Source of the DNA: Arthrobacter sp. StoSoilA2
GTDB lineage: Bacteria > Actinomycetota > Actinomycetes > Actinomycetales > Micrococcaceae
DNA: 64,000 bases
Direction: 5' to 3'
Assembly: GCF_019977195.1 (NCBI RefSeq)
Contig: NZ_AP024643.1
Span: forward strand, 1,178,001 to 1,242,000
Part shown: positions 22,751-30,463 of the stretch, in pieces
Position numbering within the stretch: the stretch's first letter is position 1
Layout of the letters: every line of letters starts with the position of its first letter
Notes under the pieces: model-generated
Database searches by the model: none
Told to the model about the DNA's origin: nothing
The model's input: only the letters and a program-made list of their open reading frames with translations
Made by a program: the position numbers and the translations under genes

Positions 22751-25700
22751 GGGACGAAGCGCTTAGGTGACCCGCGCTGGCATAGGGCCACAAAGCCGCC
22801 CAGGTTTTCCAGGCCCTCTGGATGCGTCGGGAGGTAGTTGGTGAGTTCGGGTGAACGCACGACGACGGCACGCCACTGACCGCGTGACACCGCCACGTTG
22901 ATTCGGCTGCGCAAGAGCAAGAACTCCATGCCGCGCGGCACCTCCCCGGCAGCTGATGCGGCCATGGAGACGATAACCACCGGCGCTTCCTGGCCTTGGA
23001 ACTTGTCCACCGTGCCCACCCGGACCTTGGTGAGCCCGGCCTCGCGGAGCTGGTGCTTGATGAGCTGAACCTGGGCGTTGTAGGCGGCGACCACGAGGAT
23101 GTCGGTCTCCATGAGGGGCCGCGGGCCTTCCTCCTCTTCGGAGGGGTCCAGCCACTGGAGGCCCAGGTGTGCCCGGACCTGCCGAACCACTTCGGCAGCT
23201 TCTTCGGGGGAAGAGCTCGAGTTCCCTGTGTGGTCAACGTAGACGCAGGAAATCCCGGGCTCTGCTCTATCCAGCTGACGCTTCGAAGCCGCGGGGGCCG
23301 CTTCCAGACGGCCGTCGTACGACAAGTCCGAAACAGCAGAGCAGAGAGCCGGATGCATGCGCCACGACAAGGCGAGGAAGTAGCCAAGCTCCGGTGGAAG
23401 GGTGTTGTAACCATCGGACAGCCAGCCCAGCGCGGACTCGTCAACCGGTTCAGGGTGTATTCCTTGGGTGACCTGGGGAAGCTGCTGGGGGTCTCCGAGC
23501 AGCAGGAGGCTCTTTGTGGCCCGGCTGACGGCCATGGTATTGGCCAAGGAAAACTGTCCGGCCTCGTCAATGACCAGCAGGTCCAGGGAACCCGCGGGAA
23601 CGGAACTTCCCACCATGGTCCAGGCCGTTCCACCGATCAGGGCTCCGCCAGGCTTGGACAGGATGTCCTCCACGTCCCCCTTGGCGCACCCGTTCCACGG
23701 CACAGGTTCGTTGTGCTTGACTTCCTTGGCCACCCGCAACGGATCCACTCCGGCTTTCTCCACCGCCGCACAAAGCATGTGTTCCACCACGGCGTGGGAT
23801 TGCGCGACGACGCCAACTTTCCAACCATCTGCTACAAGCCGGGCCAAAACGTGGGCACCAACATAGGTCTTTCCGCTGCCGGGAGGGCCTTGGACTGCCA
23901 AGTACGAGTTGTCCAAATCCTTCACAGCAGCAGTGATGGCGTCGATGTACCCATCGGGACCAGGTTCCACGGCGGGCAGCGACGCGAGCGTGCGAAGCTT
24001 AGGTGGTTGTCGTCGAACCAGATCCAGCGAACAATCCCGCGGCCACAACGGCAGGGAGGCCCGGAGCTTTGTTGCCAGTGCTGCCAATGCGGCTCTCTGC
24101 CCGGTGGTGTAGAGGGGCTCGTCAGGCGTCAAAGCAATGGGCAGCTGCTTGAACTCGGTGGAGTCGTTGCGCAGGCTTTCCTCCATGATCACGGACTCAA
24201 GCTCGCCTTCTTCGCCCACCTCAATGACCTCGGTCTTGCTCCAACCAGCCCTACCCAGCACTGACGATTCCTTACCGACCAAGGCGTCAGGCAGCGGGGG
24301 ACCATACATCCGGAAGTACGTCTTGCCAGGCTCCAACCCGGCACCGTCACCGGAACGGCCAATGAGTTTCACTGTCCGTACGCGGTTCCGGCGAGGCGGG
24401 CGCTTGGCCCAGTCCTGCAGCACTTCCGCATGGTCAACCGTAAAGATGTCGCGGCCGTCCTCCCACTGGGACACTGGCTTTTCCAAGCGGTCGAAGTGCC
24501 CCCACCAGTGCTGTTTGTCCTCACGACGGTGGTACCCAACGCCCGCTGCCACAATTGCTATCGCCCGGGAATCCGCTGATGCCCTTTCTTCCCCAGGGAG
24601 CCCGTCAAGGTAGTCGAACAGCGCCTTTTCCTCCGGCGCAGCCTGGTACTTGTCCTCCTCAGGCGTGGGCTCCTCCTGCGTTATGGAGCCTGGGACGATG
24701 GATCGCTCGGCGGCGCGGGCAAGAAGCCAATTGCGCAGCTCCAAGGTTGAGAGACAGTCGTACTCGTTGTAGTCTCGGATGCTTTCAAGGATGGCTGCGG
24801 CCTGCTCAGCCTGCCCGGTGTCCCTCGCCGTGCAGAAGTCCGCGTAGGCAACCACGGAGGCACCGGCGTCGGTCACGTCTCCGGACCGGAGGTGCTGGCC
24901 CATATAGAGGGGTTCAAGTTTCTTGATGCTGTACGAGTTCTCGGAAACGCGGATGCTGTGGCGGACGGTGTCGTAAAGGTCCACCAGGACCCCTTGCTTC
25001 AGGAGGTCGTCGACGGCGGTTTCGCCCACCACGTGCGTCAGGGAAAGGTTGCGAAGGGCCGTCTTCTCGTAAGCGGCGTAATGGTAAATGTGCATGCCTG
25101 GGTAGCTGGCACGGCGTTTGGCCACATACTCCAGGAAATCAACAAAAGCCTGGCCCTCCTCCTCCCGGGAATGCGCCCAAAACGGACGAAAGACCGGTTG
25201 GGCGCCGGGCTCCGCAGGGTTTTCGATGACGCCGAAAAGGTACTCAAGGCCCCACTTGCCCGTGACGGGATCCTGCCACAAAGGATCGCCCTCGAAGTCG
25301 AAGAAAATATCGCCGGGATCCGGTTCCGGGAGCCTGCCAAGGGTGTTCTCCGGCAGGATCTTGTAGCTGACCGTTTTGGCTTCGCCTGCTTTGTCCGTGT
25401 ACTTCACTGTCCCGTCCGGAGTCCCTACGCCGGTCTGCAACTGTGCTTGCTCGCGCAGCCGAAGCGTGATGGGATCTGCGGCGTCGGGAAGTGCCGCGAG
25501 TTGGTCGATGGTGGTGACTCCGGCCTCCATCAGCTTCTTACGGCGGCTGATCCGCATTCCGGCAACCATGAGGAGGTCCCGGTGCAGTTTTACTTGCTCG
25601 GCACAGTAGTCGCAGCGGCCGCATGCGGAGAAGCGGGAGTCGCCCCATTCGATGGGTCCTGAAGCAGCCCGATGGGCCGTGGTCATTCCAAGAAAGCGTT

Positions 25701-26319
25701 CGCGGCGTTCCTTGAAGACTGGCAAAATCTCCGCGAGCGGGTGATCGCTGTGCACGCGGTTGCCCAGGACCAAGGTGACTGTGGGATCCGGCGTAATACC
25801 TGCCTGAAGAAGTTGATCGCCATAGGCAGCCAGCTGCAAAAGTGCAGTGACCTTGGCATGCCGTGCAAGCTTTGTGTCGAAGACTGCGTACTGACCGCCG
25901 GGACGCTTGACCAGGAAATCGGAACGGCCGTGGAATTGGCCATCGAAGAACGCGGCCTGGAACACGATGTCCGCTCCGGAGCGCAAGGCGTCGATGGATT
26001 CCGCATGCTTGGCCAAAAGGGCGGCGCGGTCCATGGCGGAGGCGGGAACGACGTCGTAAACGCCTCTTCTGGTAGCTGGGTCCCAGGGCCCGAACTCGGC
26101 TAGGAATTCGTCCAGGACCCTGTGCTCATGGACATCGCCGAGCTTGGCCGTGCGATCCAACATGGCATCTGCCGCGAACTCAGCTTTGGGGGAGCGGGCC
26201 AGTTTTTCGTCGAGTTTCCGGAGCAGCTGGTACTCACAGGTGGCAGCGATGACCAGATCACTGGCTGAGAACACCAAATCCTGCGGCGCGCCAGCTATCT
26301 CCGAATCGAGAAAGAACAC
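22741..26319 (-). CDS. RecB-like nuclease fused to Upf1/Dna2-type SF1 helicase (TM0106 family)
   Basis: 1192 aa. The N-terminal third contains a PD-(D/E)xK RecB-like nuclease part (DIVFQAAFFDGQFHGRSDF and YAVFDTKLARH near residues 115-150) with clustered cysteines in FSACGRCDYCAEQ (about 230-240) that could hold an iron-sulfur cluster. A central region includes an RNase-H-like module (IFFDFEGDP). The C-terminal helicase has Walker A GPPGSGKT (about 808), Walker B VIDEAGQ, GDPQQLPQV, SWRMHP and FQGQEAPVVIVSM...RINVAVSR. Starts with GTG 26319. Probably DNA repair or genome maintenance; stand-alone defence role possible but unsupported. Confidence 0.85.
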   Translation of the reverse strand: MFFLDSEIAGAPQDLVFSASDLVIAATCEYQLLRKLDEKLARSPKAEFAADAMLDRTAKLGDVHEHRVLDEFLAEFGPWDPATRRGVYDVVPASAMDRAALLAKHAESIDALRSGADIVFQAAFFDGQFHGRSDFLVKRPGGQYAVFDTKLARHAKVTALLQLAAYGDQLLQAGITPDPTVTLVLGNRVHSDHPLAEILPVFKERRERFLGMTTAHRAASGPIEWGDSRFSACGRCDYCAEQVKLHRDLLMVAGMRISRRKKLMEAGVTTIDQLAALPDAADPITLRLREQAQLQTGVGTPDGTVKYTDKAGEAKTVSYKILPENTLGRLPEPDPGDIFFDFEGDPLWQDPVTGKWGLEYLFGVIENPAEPGAQPVFRPFWAHSREEEGQAFVDFLEYVAKRRASYPGMHIYHYAAYEKTALRNLSLTHVVGETAVDDLLKQGVLVDLYDTVRHSIRVSENSYSIKKLEPLYMGQHLRSGDVTDAGASVVAYADFCTARDTGQAEQAAAILESIRDYNEYDCLSTLELRNWLLARAAERSIVPGSITQEEPTPEEDKYQAAPEEKALFDYLDGLPGEERASADSRAIAIVAAGVGYHRREDKQHWWGHFDRLEKPVSQWEDGRDIFTVDHAEVLQDWAKRPPRRNRVRTVKLIGRSGDGAGLEPGKTYFRMYGPPLPDALVGKESSVLGRAGWSKTEVIEVGEEGELESVIMEESLRNDSTEFKQLPIALTPDEPLYTTGQRAALAALATKLRASLPLWPRDCSLDLVRRQPPKLRTLASLPAVEPGPDGYIDAITAAVKDLDNSYLAVQGPPGSGKTYVGAHVLARLVADGWKVGVVAQSHAVVEHMLCAAVEKAGVDPLRVAKEVKHNEPVPWNGCAKGDVEDILSKPGGALIGGTAWTMVGSSVPAGSLDLLVIDEAGQFSLANTMAVSRATKSLLLLGDPQQLPQVTQGIHPEPVDESALGWLSDGYNTLPPELGYFLALSWRMHPALCSAVSDLSYDGRLEAAPAASKRQLDRAEPGISCVYVDHTGNSSSSPEEAAEVVRQVRAHLGLQWLDPSEEEEGPRPLMETDILVVAAYNAQVQLIKHQLREAGLTKVRVGTVDKFQGQEAPVVIVSMAASAAGEVPRGMEFLLLRSRINVAVSRGQWRAVVVRSPELTNYLPTHPEGLENLGGFVALCQRGSPKRFVPPN

Positions 26320-26427
26320 CGTGACCTACTCCCTGTTGCCGGATGAACCACTGCTGCCGGATGAACCACTCCGAAGTGGACCATGAAGCCAAGCTATCAG
26401 CGGCCTCCGACAATTTAGACTGCACCC

Positions 26428-26883
26428 ATGACTGAAACAGCACCGACCACCGTCGATCCCGCTTTCGAAGCCGCCTATGAGGCCGCCCAAAAGAGTCTCA
26501 GCGAGGGCGGGATCCCTATTGGCGCCGCGTTGGCCCGCGGTGGGAAGATCATCGCGAGCGGGCACAACGAACGTGTCCAGCATGGCGATCCGATCGCGCA
26601 TGGCGAAATGTCCGCGTTGCGCGCTGCCGGCCGGCAAAAGACTTACCGGGATACGACGCTTTACACCACGTTGGCGCCGTGTGCGATGTGCACCGGAACC
26701 ATCATCCAGTTCAAGATTCCGCGCGTGGTGGTGGGCGAAGCGGAGACGTTCCCGGGAGAATTCGATCTCCTGCGTTCGCGTGGTGTTGAAGTAGTTGTCC
26801 TCGATGACCCCCGGTGCGTGGACATGATGCGTACCTTCCAGGATGAACACCCGGAACTCTGGGCGGAGGATATCGCGGAGTAG
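26428..26883 (+). CDS. Nucleoside/cytosine deaminase family protein
   Basis: 151 aa cytidine-deaminase-like fold. Zinc ligands and catalytic Glu in HGEMSAL, and PCAMCTG; the IPIGAAL and HNERVQHGDP segments match fungal-type cytosine deaminases. The C terminus ends with a DDPRCVDMMRTFQDEHPELW segment similar to that group. It is divergent from the nuclease/helicase with a TAGACT -10-like box only a few nt before the ATG, suggesting a short leader. Cytosine deaminase is the best guess; guanine or tRNA adenosine deaminase are less likely. Confidence 0.8.
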   Translation: MTETAPTTVDPAFEAAYEAAQKSLSEGGIPIGAALARGGKIIASGHNERVQHGDPIAHGEMSALRAAGRQKTYRDTTLYTTLAPCAMCTGTIIQFKIPRVVVGEAETFPGEFDLLRSRGVEVVVLDDPRCVDMMRTFQDEHPELWAEDIAE

Positions 26884-26894
26884 ACACGAAGGGA

Positions 26895-26942
26895 GCGACG
26901 GCGGCACCCATCTTTTCGAGCGATGGAGGGTGCCGCCGTCGC
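26895..26942. repeat. Intergenic palindrome, family 2 (CGACGGCGG stem)
   Basis: GCGACGGCGGCACCC (26895-26909) and its exact complement (26928-26942) enclose an 18-nt loop. It lies between the convergent deaminase and metzincin-like genes. Similar stems are at 33470-33521 and 42092-42120. Likely bidirectional terminator. Confidence 0.75.
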
Positions 26943-26982
26943 CGGCTGCGGAGGAGCCACATGCCAAACGGTCATCCGACGA

Positions 26983-29253
26983 CTATTTGGCAGGCTTCCT
27001 CGGAGCCGACCGACGGGAACGGGCCGCCGGAGTTGAAGGGATCAGTTCCTTGACCTGGGCCAGGACTGTGGGGTTTACGCCGCGGGAGCCCAGGTCTTTG
27101 GCGAGGGTTTCCACTTCTGACTTTGCGGCTGCAGTGTTGTCCGCCTTCACGTGCAGTTCCGTCCGCAGTTCCACGAGCTTCCTGTAGGCCAGGTTGTTCG
27201 CTGCGCCGCTGCCCTTCTGGTAACTCGCCAGCCCGGCATCCGTCAGCGCCAGCGCCCGCTCAGGATCGGCGCTGTGGTGCTTCACCATTTTGTCTTCCTT
27301 GCGGCGATAGAAGTCATCACCCACGGATTGCGCGACGGCGGTAGCCGCCTTGACGCCCAAGGGCTCACCGCTGAATCGCTCGGCTGCCTCGGTCAGGGCG
27401 TCCAGCCCTTTGCTCAGGTGGGGTGACATGGACCCTTCGAAGGCGAGCGTGAGTCCTACTTCCCGCGTGAAGAACTCCGGTGCAAACCGGTCCTCCTCCC
27501 GTGTGACCGGGAAGCCGACCCGCAAAGGCAAGGTGTTGGACGCCTGGACAATGCCTTCCGTTGAATAGATCGCGCGGACCAGGTACTGGCCGGGCTCATC
27601 GAATGCGAACCCTTGCACTCCGAATGCCAGCTGGACCAGTTGGCTGTAGCGGTCGCTGCCATCACTGGTGGCGCCGGCGGCAGGTTCCAGGGTCACCGGT
27701 TCAGGGAGGCCATAGAAGCAGACTACTGATTCATGCAGGACCACCGTTCCGTCCGGCTTCTGCACGTAAACAGTGGTGTTTCCGAACCTGGGATCCAGCC
27801 GGCCGTCCACCACTACTGGTACGTCGCTGGTGTTTCGCAGGCGGAATTCGATGGACACAGGCTCCATGTAGTCGAAGTGGCTCTTGGCTAAGAGGGTCAA
27901 TTCAACATCGCTTCCCGGCCCGGAGACGGTCATGGAGCCGGCAGGGGATTCCAGGTGCCCACCGGATGCCCACGGATCTCCACCCATAATCACGGATGCA
28001 CGGTCGCCATGGCGCATGTGGAGCAGTTCGTCGTCGTCGAACCGGAACCGGAAGTTGCCCCAGAAGGTATCGGCGCCGTTGCGCTGATCGTATTTCCAGT
28101 CGTAGTTCATCCAGGACAACGAATCCGGCCTCGCCTTGTCCCAGGCATGCAGGAAGTTGAAAGCGTGCCCTGCCTCGTGGACCCACGTGTACAGGAAGTG
28201 GCGCATGGCCCAGGCCTGGTCCTGCGTGGTGGGGTTCGAGACAAGGTTGGTGAACCAGGAGTGGTTGCGGAAGACTGCAAAACCCTGGCGGTCCGGACCG
28301 CGGCCCGCGCCGCCAAAGCCTGCAGCGGCGTCGAACATGATGCCACCAACTCCGGCGCTATCGAAGAGGCCGGCCTGCACGCCCCAAAGGTTCCAGGCAG
28401 GCCATCCGGAGTTGAACTTGCCGAAGGAGGTTTCCATGGCGTCGTGAAGTTCGCCGACGTTCCACGAGGCGAAGCCGGCTGCACTGTCATCGATCACTGT
28501 GTGGACCGGATCGATGGTGACGGCGATTCCCGCGTCCAGGTACGAGGATTCGATGGTGATGGTGCGCTCAGCCAGGTCTGCTGGGCGGTTGTTATGTGAA
28601 TGGCTGTTGTAGACGGGCGCCTTGGGTTCGATGTCCACGGACGTGCAGTAGTCGAGTTCAAGGTTCATATCGCGGAAGCAGCCCGAACGGTAGGCGCAGG
28701 CGTATGGCTGCCCGGCAACGCCGCCCGCCGTGAACGTGGCCACTGCGCCGGTGATCGCGCCGTGGGACCAGGACACGTCGATTTCCACTGTTGTGGCGGG
28801 GTGCGTGCCTTTCCAGTAACGGACCGTTCCAGTGATGTGTGCATGCGCACGGGTCATGGTGACCACCGGGGCGTCCACGATCCAGGACTCCACATACGTC
28901 TTCACGAGTTGGTTGAGCCCACCTGCTTTGACCCAGCGGGTGCTGTATAGATCGCCACTGACTTTGTTCAGCACCGGGGATTCCACGCTCTGGCGGGGAT
29001 CGACATCCAAGCGGAGGTCCAGCGCGCTGCCGACAGGACCGTTGCCTGCCTGGTTGCCTTCATAACGACCGCTCACGGGAGCGGAGCGCCAGCACCTCCA
29101 AAATTCTTCGGAGGGCCATGCCAAGGTGCTGGGCTGGGGGCCATAGGTGTGGGGTCCAAAAGCGTCAGCCCCACGAGTGGGTGGGAACGGGATTTCAGAG
29201 GGGTTGCCGGGGACAGGGTTGTAGTGGGTGCCGGGGACGTTGGGGGTGTCCAT
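26983..29253 (-). CDS. Large metzincin-like zinc metalloprotease of no recognised family
   Basis: 756 aa from ATG 29253 (MDTPNVPGTHYNP). Around residue 360 is HEAGHAFNFLH, a zinc site of the form HExxHxxNxxH, followed about 10 residues later by SWMNY, which fits the metzincin Met-turn SxMxY. N is present where most metzincins have G. Upstream are beta-rich segments with Cys pairs (CAYRSGC, DYCTS); downstream is a Ig/beta-sandwich-like part (about 455-620) and a helical, Lys/Ala-rich tail ending SRRSAPRKPAK. No signal peptide or membrane anchor is seen, so it may be cytoplasmic or exported by another route. The protease class is well supported; family and substrate are unknown. Confidence 0.7.
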   Translation of the reverse strand: MDTPNVPGTHYNPVPGNPSEIPFPPTRGADAFGPHTYGPQPSTLAWPSEEFWRCWRSAPVSGRYEGNQAGNGPVGSALDLRLDVDPRQSVESPVLNKVSGDLYSTRWVKAGGLNQLVKTYVESWIVDAPVVTMTRAHAHITGTVRYWKGTHPATTVEIDVSWSHGAITGAVATFTAGGVAGQPYACAYRSGCFRDMNLELDYCTSVDIEPKAPVYNSHSHNNRPADLAERTITIESSYLDAGIAVTIDPVHTVIDDSAAGFASWNVGELHDAMETSFGKFNSGWPAWNLWGVQAGLFDSAGVGGIMFDAAAGFGGAGRGPDRQGFAVFRNHSWFTNLVSNPTTQDQAWAMRHFLYTWVHEAGHAFNFLHAWDKARPDSLSWMNYDWKYDQRNGADTFWGNFRFRFDDDELLHMRHGDRASVIMGGDPWASGGHLESPAGSMTVSGPGSDVELTLLAKSHFDYMEPVSIEFRLRNTSDVPVVVDGRLDPRFGNTTVYVQKPDGTVVLHESVVCFYGLPEPVTLEPAAGATSDGSDRYSQLVQLAFGVQGFAFDEPGQYLVRAIYSTEGIVQASNTLPLRVGFPVTREEDRFAPEFFTREVGLTLAFEGSMSPHLSKGLDALTEAAERFSGEPLGVKAATAVAQSVGDDFYRRKEDKMVKHHSADPERALALTDAGLASYQKGSGAANNLAYRKLVELRTELHVKADNTAAAKSEVETLAKDLGSRGVNPTVLAQVKELIPSTPAARSRRSAPRKPAK

Positions 29254-29591
29254 GTGAGGATCTTTCTCGCTCTGCAAGCAGTCAATATGCGTTCGCCCAT
29301 CACGGGATGTACCGGATGGACGGCATGACGGTTCAGGGCGGGGCGATGCAGGTGAGGAGTCCCAGAGGGGTGAAAGTGGCCATGCCCAGAAGCCGTGTGT
29401 AACCCAAAACGAGGATACTCCAACGAATGGATTATATCTAGGGAGGTGTCTTAATTTTCTGCCGGGCAACCTGCCGGATCGCCTAGTCAGCCGCAGCCGC
29501 CAAGCGTAGGCTGGCAGCATCGGCGTCGGTGCCGAAAGGACCATCCCGGAGGACCCCGCGTCGATGAACCCCATTCGATGAAGGAGGACCC
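29254..29591. other. 338-bp divergent intergenic region
   Basis: Lies between the start of the metzincin-like gene (minus) and the CBS gene (plus). It must hold both promoters. An AT-rich patch near 29425-29458 (around TGGATTATATCTAGGGAGG) is the most promoter-like part. No coding frame, tRNA or strong hairpin was recognised. Confidence 0.5.
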
Positions 29592-30026
29592 ATGAGTGTC
29601 GTACGTGAATTCATGACCACAAATGCCCAGTGCATCCCGGAGGACCAAACTCTCCAGGACGCCGCCCGCATGATGAGGGATCTGGACTGCGGTTCACTTC
29701 CCATCTGCGGCAATGACGGCAAGCTCACCGGCTTCATCACAGACCGCGACATCGTGGTCAAGTGTCTGGCCGAGGGAAAGGACGCCCGCGAAGTCCGGGC
29801 CCGCGACCTCGCCACTGGTAAGCCGTATTGGATTGACGCTGATGCCAATGTTGACGAAGCCATCGCCATGATGGAAGAGCATCAGGTTCGCCGTCTTCCC
29901 GTCATCAAGGATCACCAGCTCGTAGGCATCATCAGCCAGGGAGACATTGCCCGCAACCACTACGCAGAACAGCGCGTGGGCGAAATGGTGGAGCACATTT
30001 CCGCCAAGGAGCATATGTCCCACTAG
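29592..30026 (+). CDS. Two-CBS-domain protein (Hrp1-like)
   Basis: 144 aa comprising a tandem CBS pair (about 7-65 and 75-130), with GFITDRDIV and VGIISQGDIA as the domain-closing strands. Stand-alone CBS pairs bind adenine nucleotides or SAM; the arrangement resembles the hypoxic response protein Hrp1. ATG preceded by AAGGAGG. The end is helical (NHYAEQRVGEMVEHIS). Single-gene unit. Ligand unknown. Confidence 0.85.
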   Translation: MSVVREFMTTNAQCIPEDQTLQDAARMMRDLDCGSLPICGNDGKLTGFITDRDIVVKCLAEGKDAREVRARDLATGKPYWIDADANVDEAIAMMEEHQVRRLPVIKDHQLVGIISQGDIARNHYAEQRVGEMVEHISAKEHMSH

Positions 30027-30080
30027 CGGCCAGCCAGCCGGCAGTAATCCAGGTAATCCAGCCGCCGCGAAGCGCTCCCG

Positions 30081-30377
30081 TTAGAGGAACGCCTCGCGGC
30101 CCGTTCCTTCGCGCAGCACGAGTTCGTCATTTTCTATCGAGACGATCAGGCTCCTGGGTTTGCCAGCGAGCTTTTTCGTTGCGCTGAGCTTTCTGCTTCG
30201 GACTTCCACTCCCACCGTGGCGCCTTTCGCCGGCAGCTCCACCGTGATTTCGTCGGCCATTCCCAACAGCATCTTGGTGGACACATCCCGTTCGGACACG
30301 GCTTCCTTGCCGTTGACGGTCACGCTCACGTCATCGGAAACAAACCCGTCCTGAAGGATGATGAGCAGTTCCTGCAT
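30081..30377 (-). CDS. Small beta-strand-rich protein, hypothetical
   Basis: 98 aa, MQELLIILQDGFVSDDVSVTVNGKE at the start and alternating hydrophobic strands throughout; Cys- and Trp-free. No signal or membrane segment. ATG 30377 lies 86 bp from the divergent tex gene. No family recognised. Length, codon position bias and the absence of a better frame support it. Confidence 0.55.
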   Translation of the reverse strand: MQELLIILQDGFVSDDVSVTVNGKEAVSERDVSTKMLLGMADEITVELPAKGATVGVEVRSRKLSATKKLAGKPRSLIVSIENDELVLREGTGREAFL

Positions 30378-30463
30378 GGTCCAACTACAGCACTAACAGC
30401 GCCCCCGGCATAGGCCTTGCGGAACCGGACCTGAAAACTGTCGGTCATGTGAGGCAAACTGTC

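Noticed and set aside
26332..26388. CRISPR-like repeats
   Set aside because: Two 18-bp tandem units encoding part of a coding-strand Gly/Ser pattern; no spacers or repeat array, and no cas gene.
29254..29574. N-terminal extension of the metzincin-like protein
   Set aside because: No ribosome site, and the residues are low-complexity translation of intergenic DNA; ATG 29253 begins the plausible protein.
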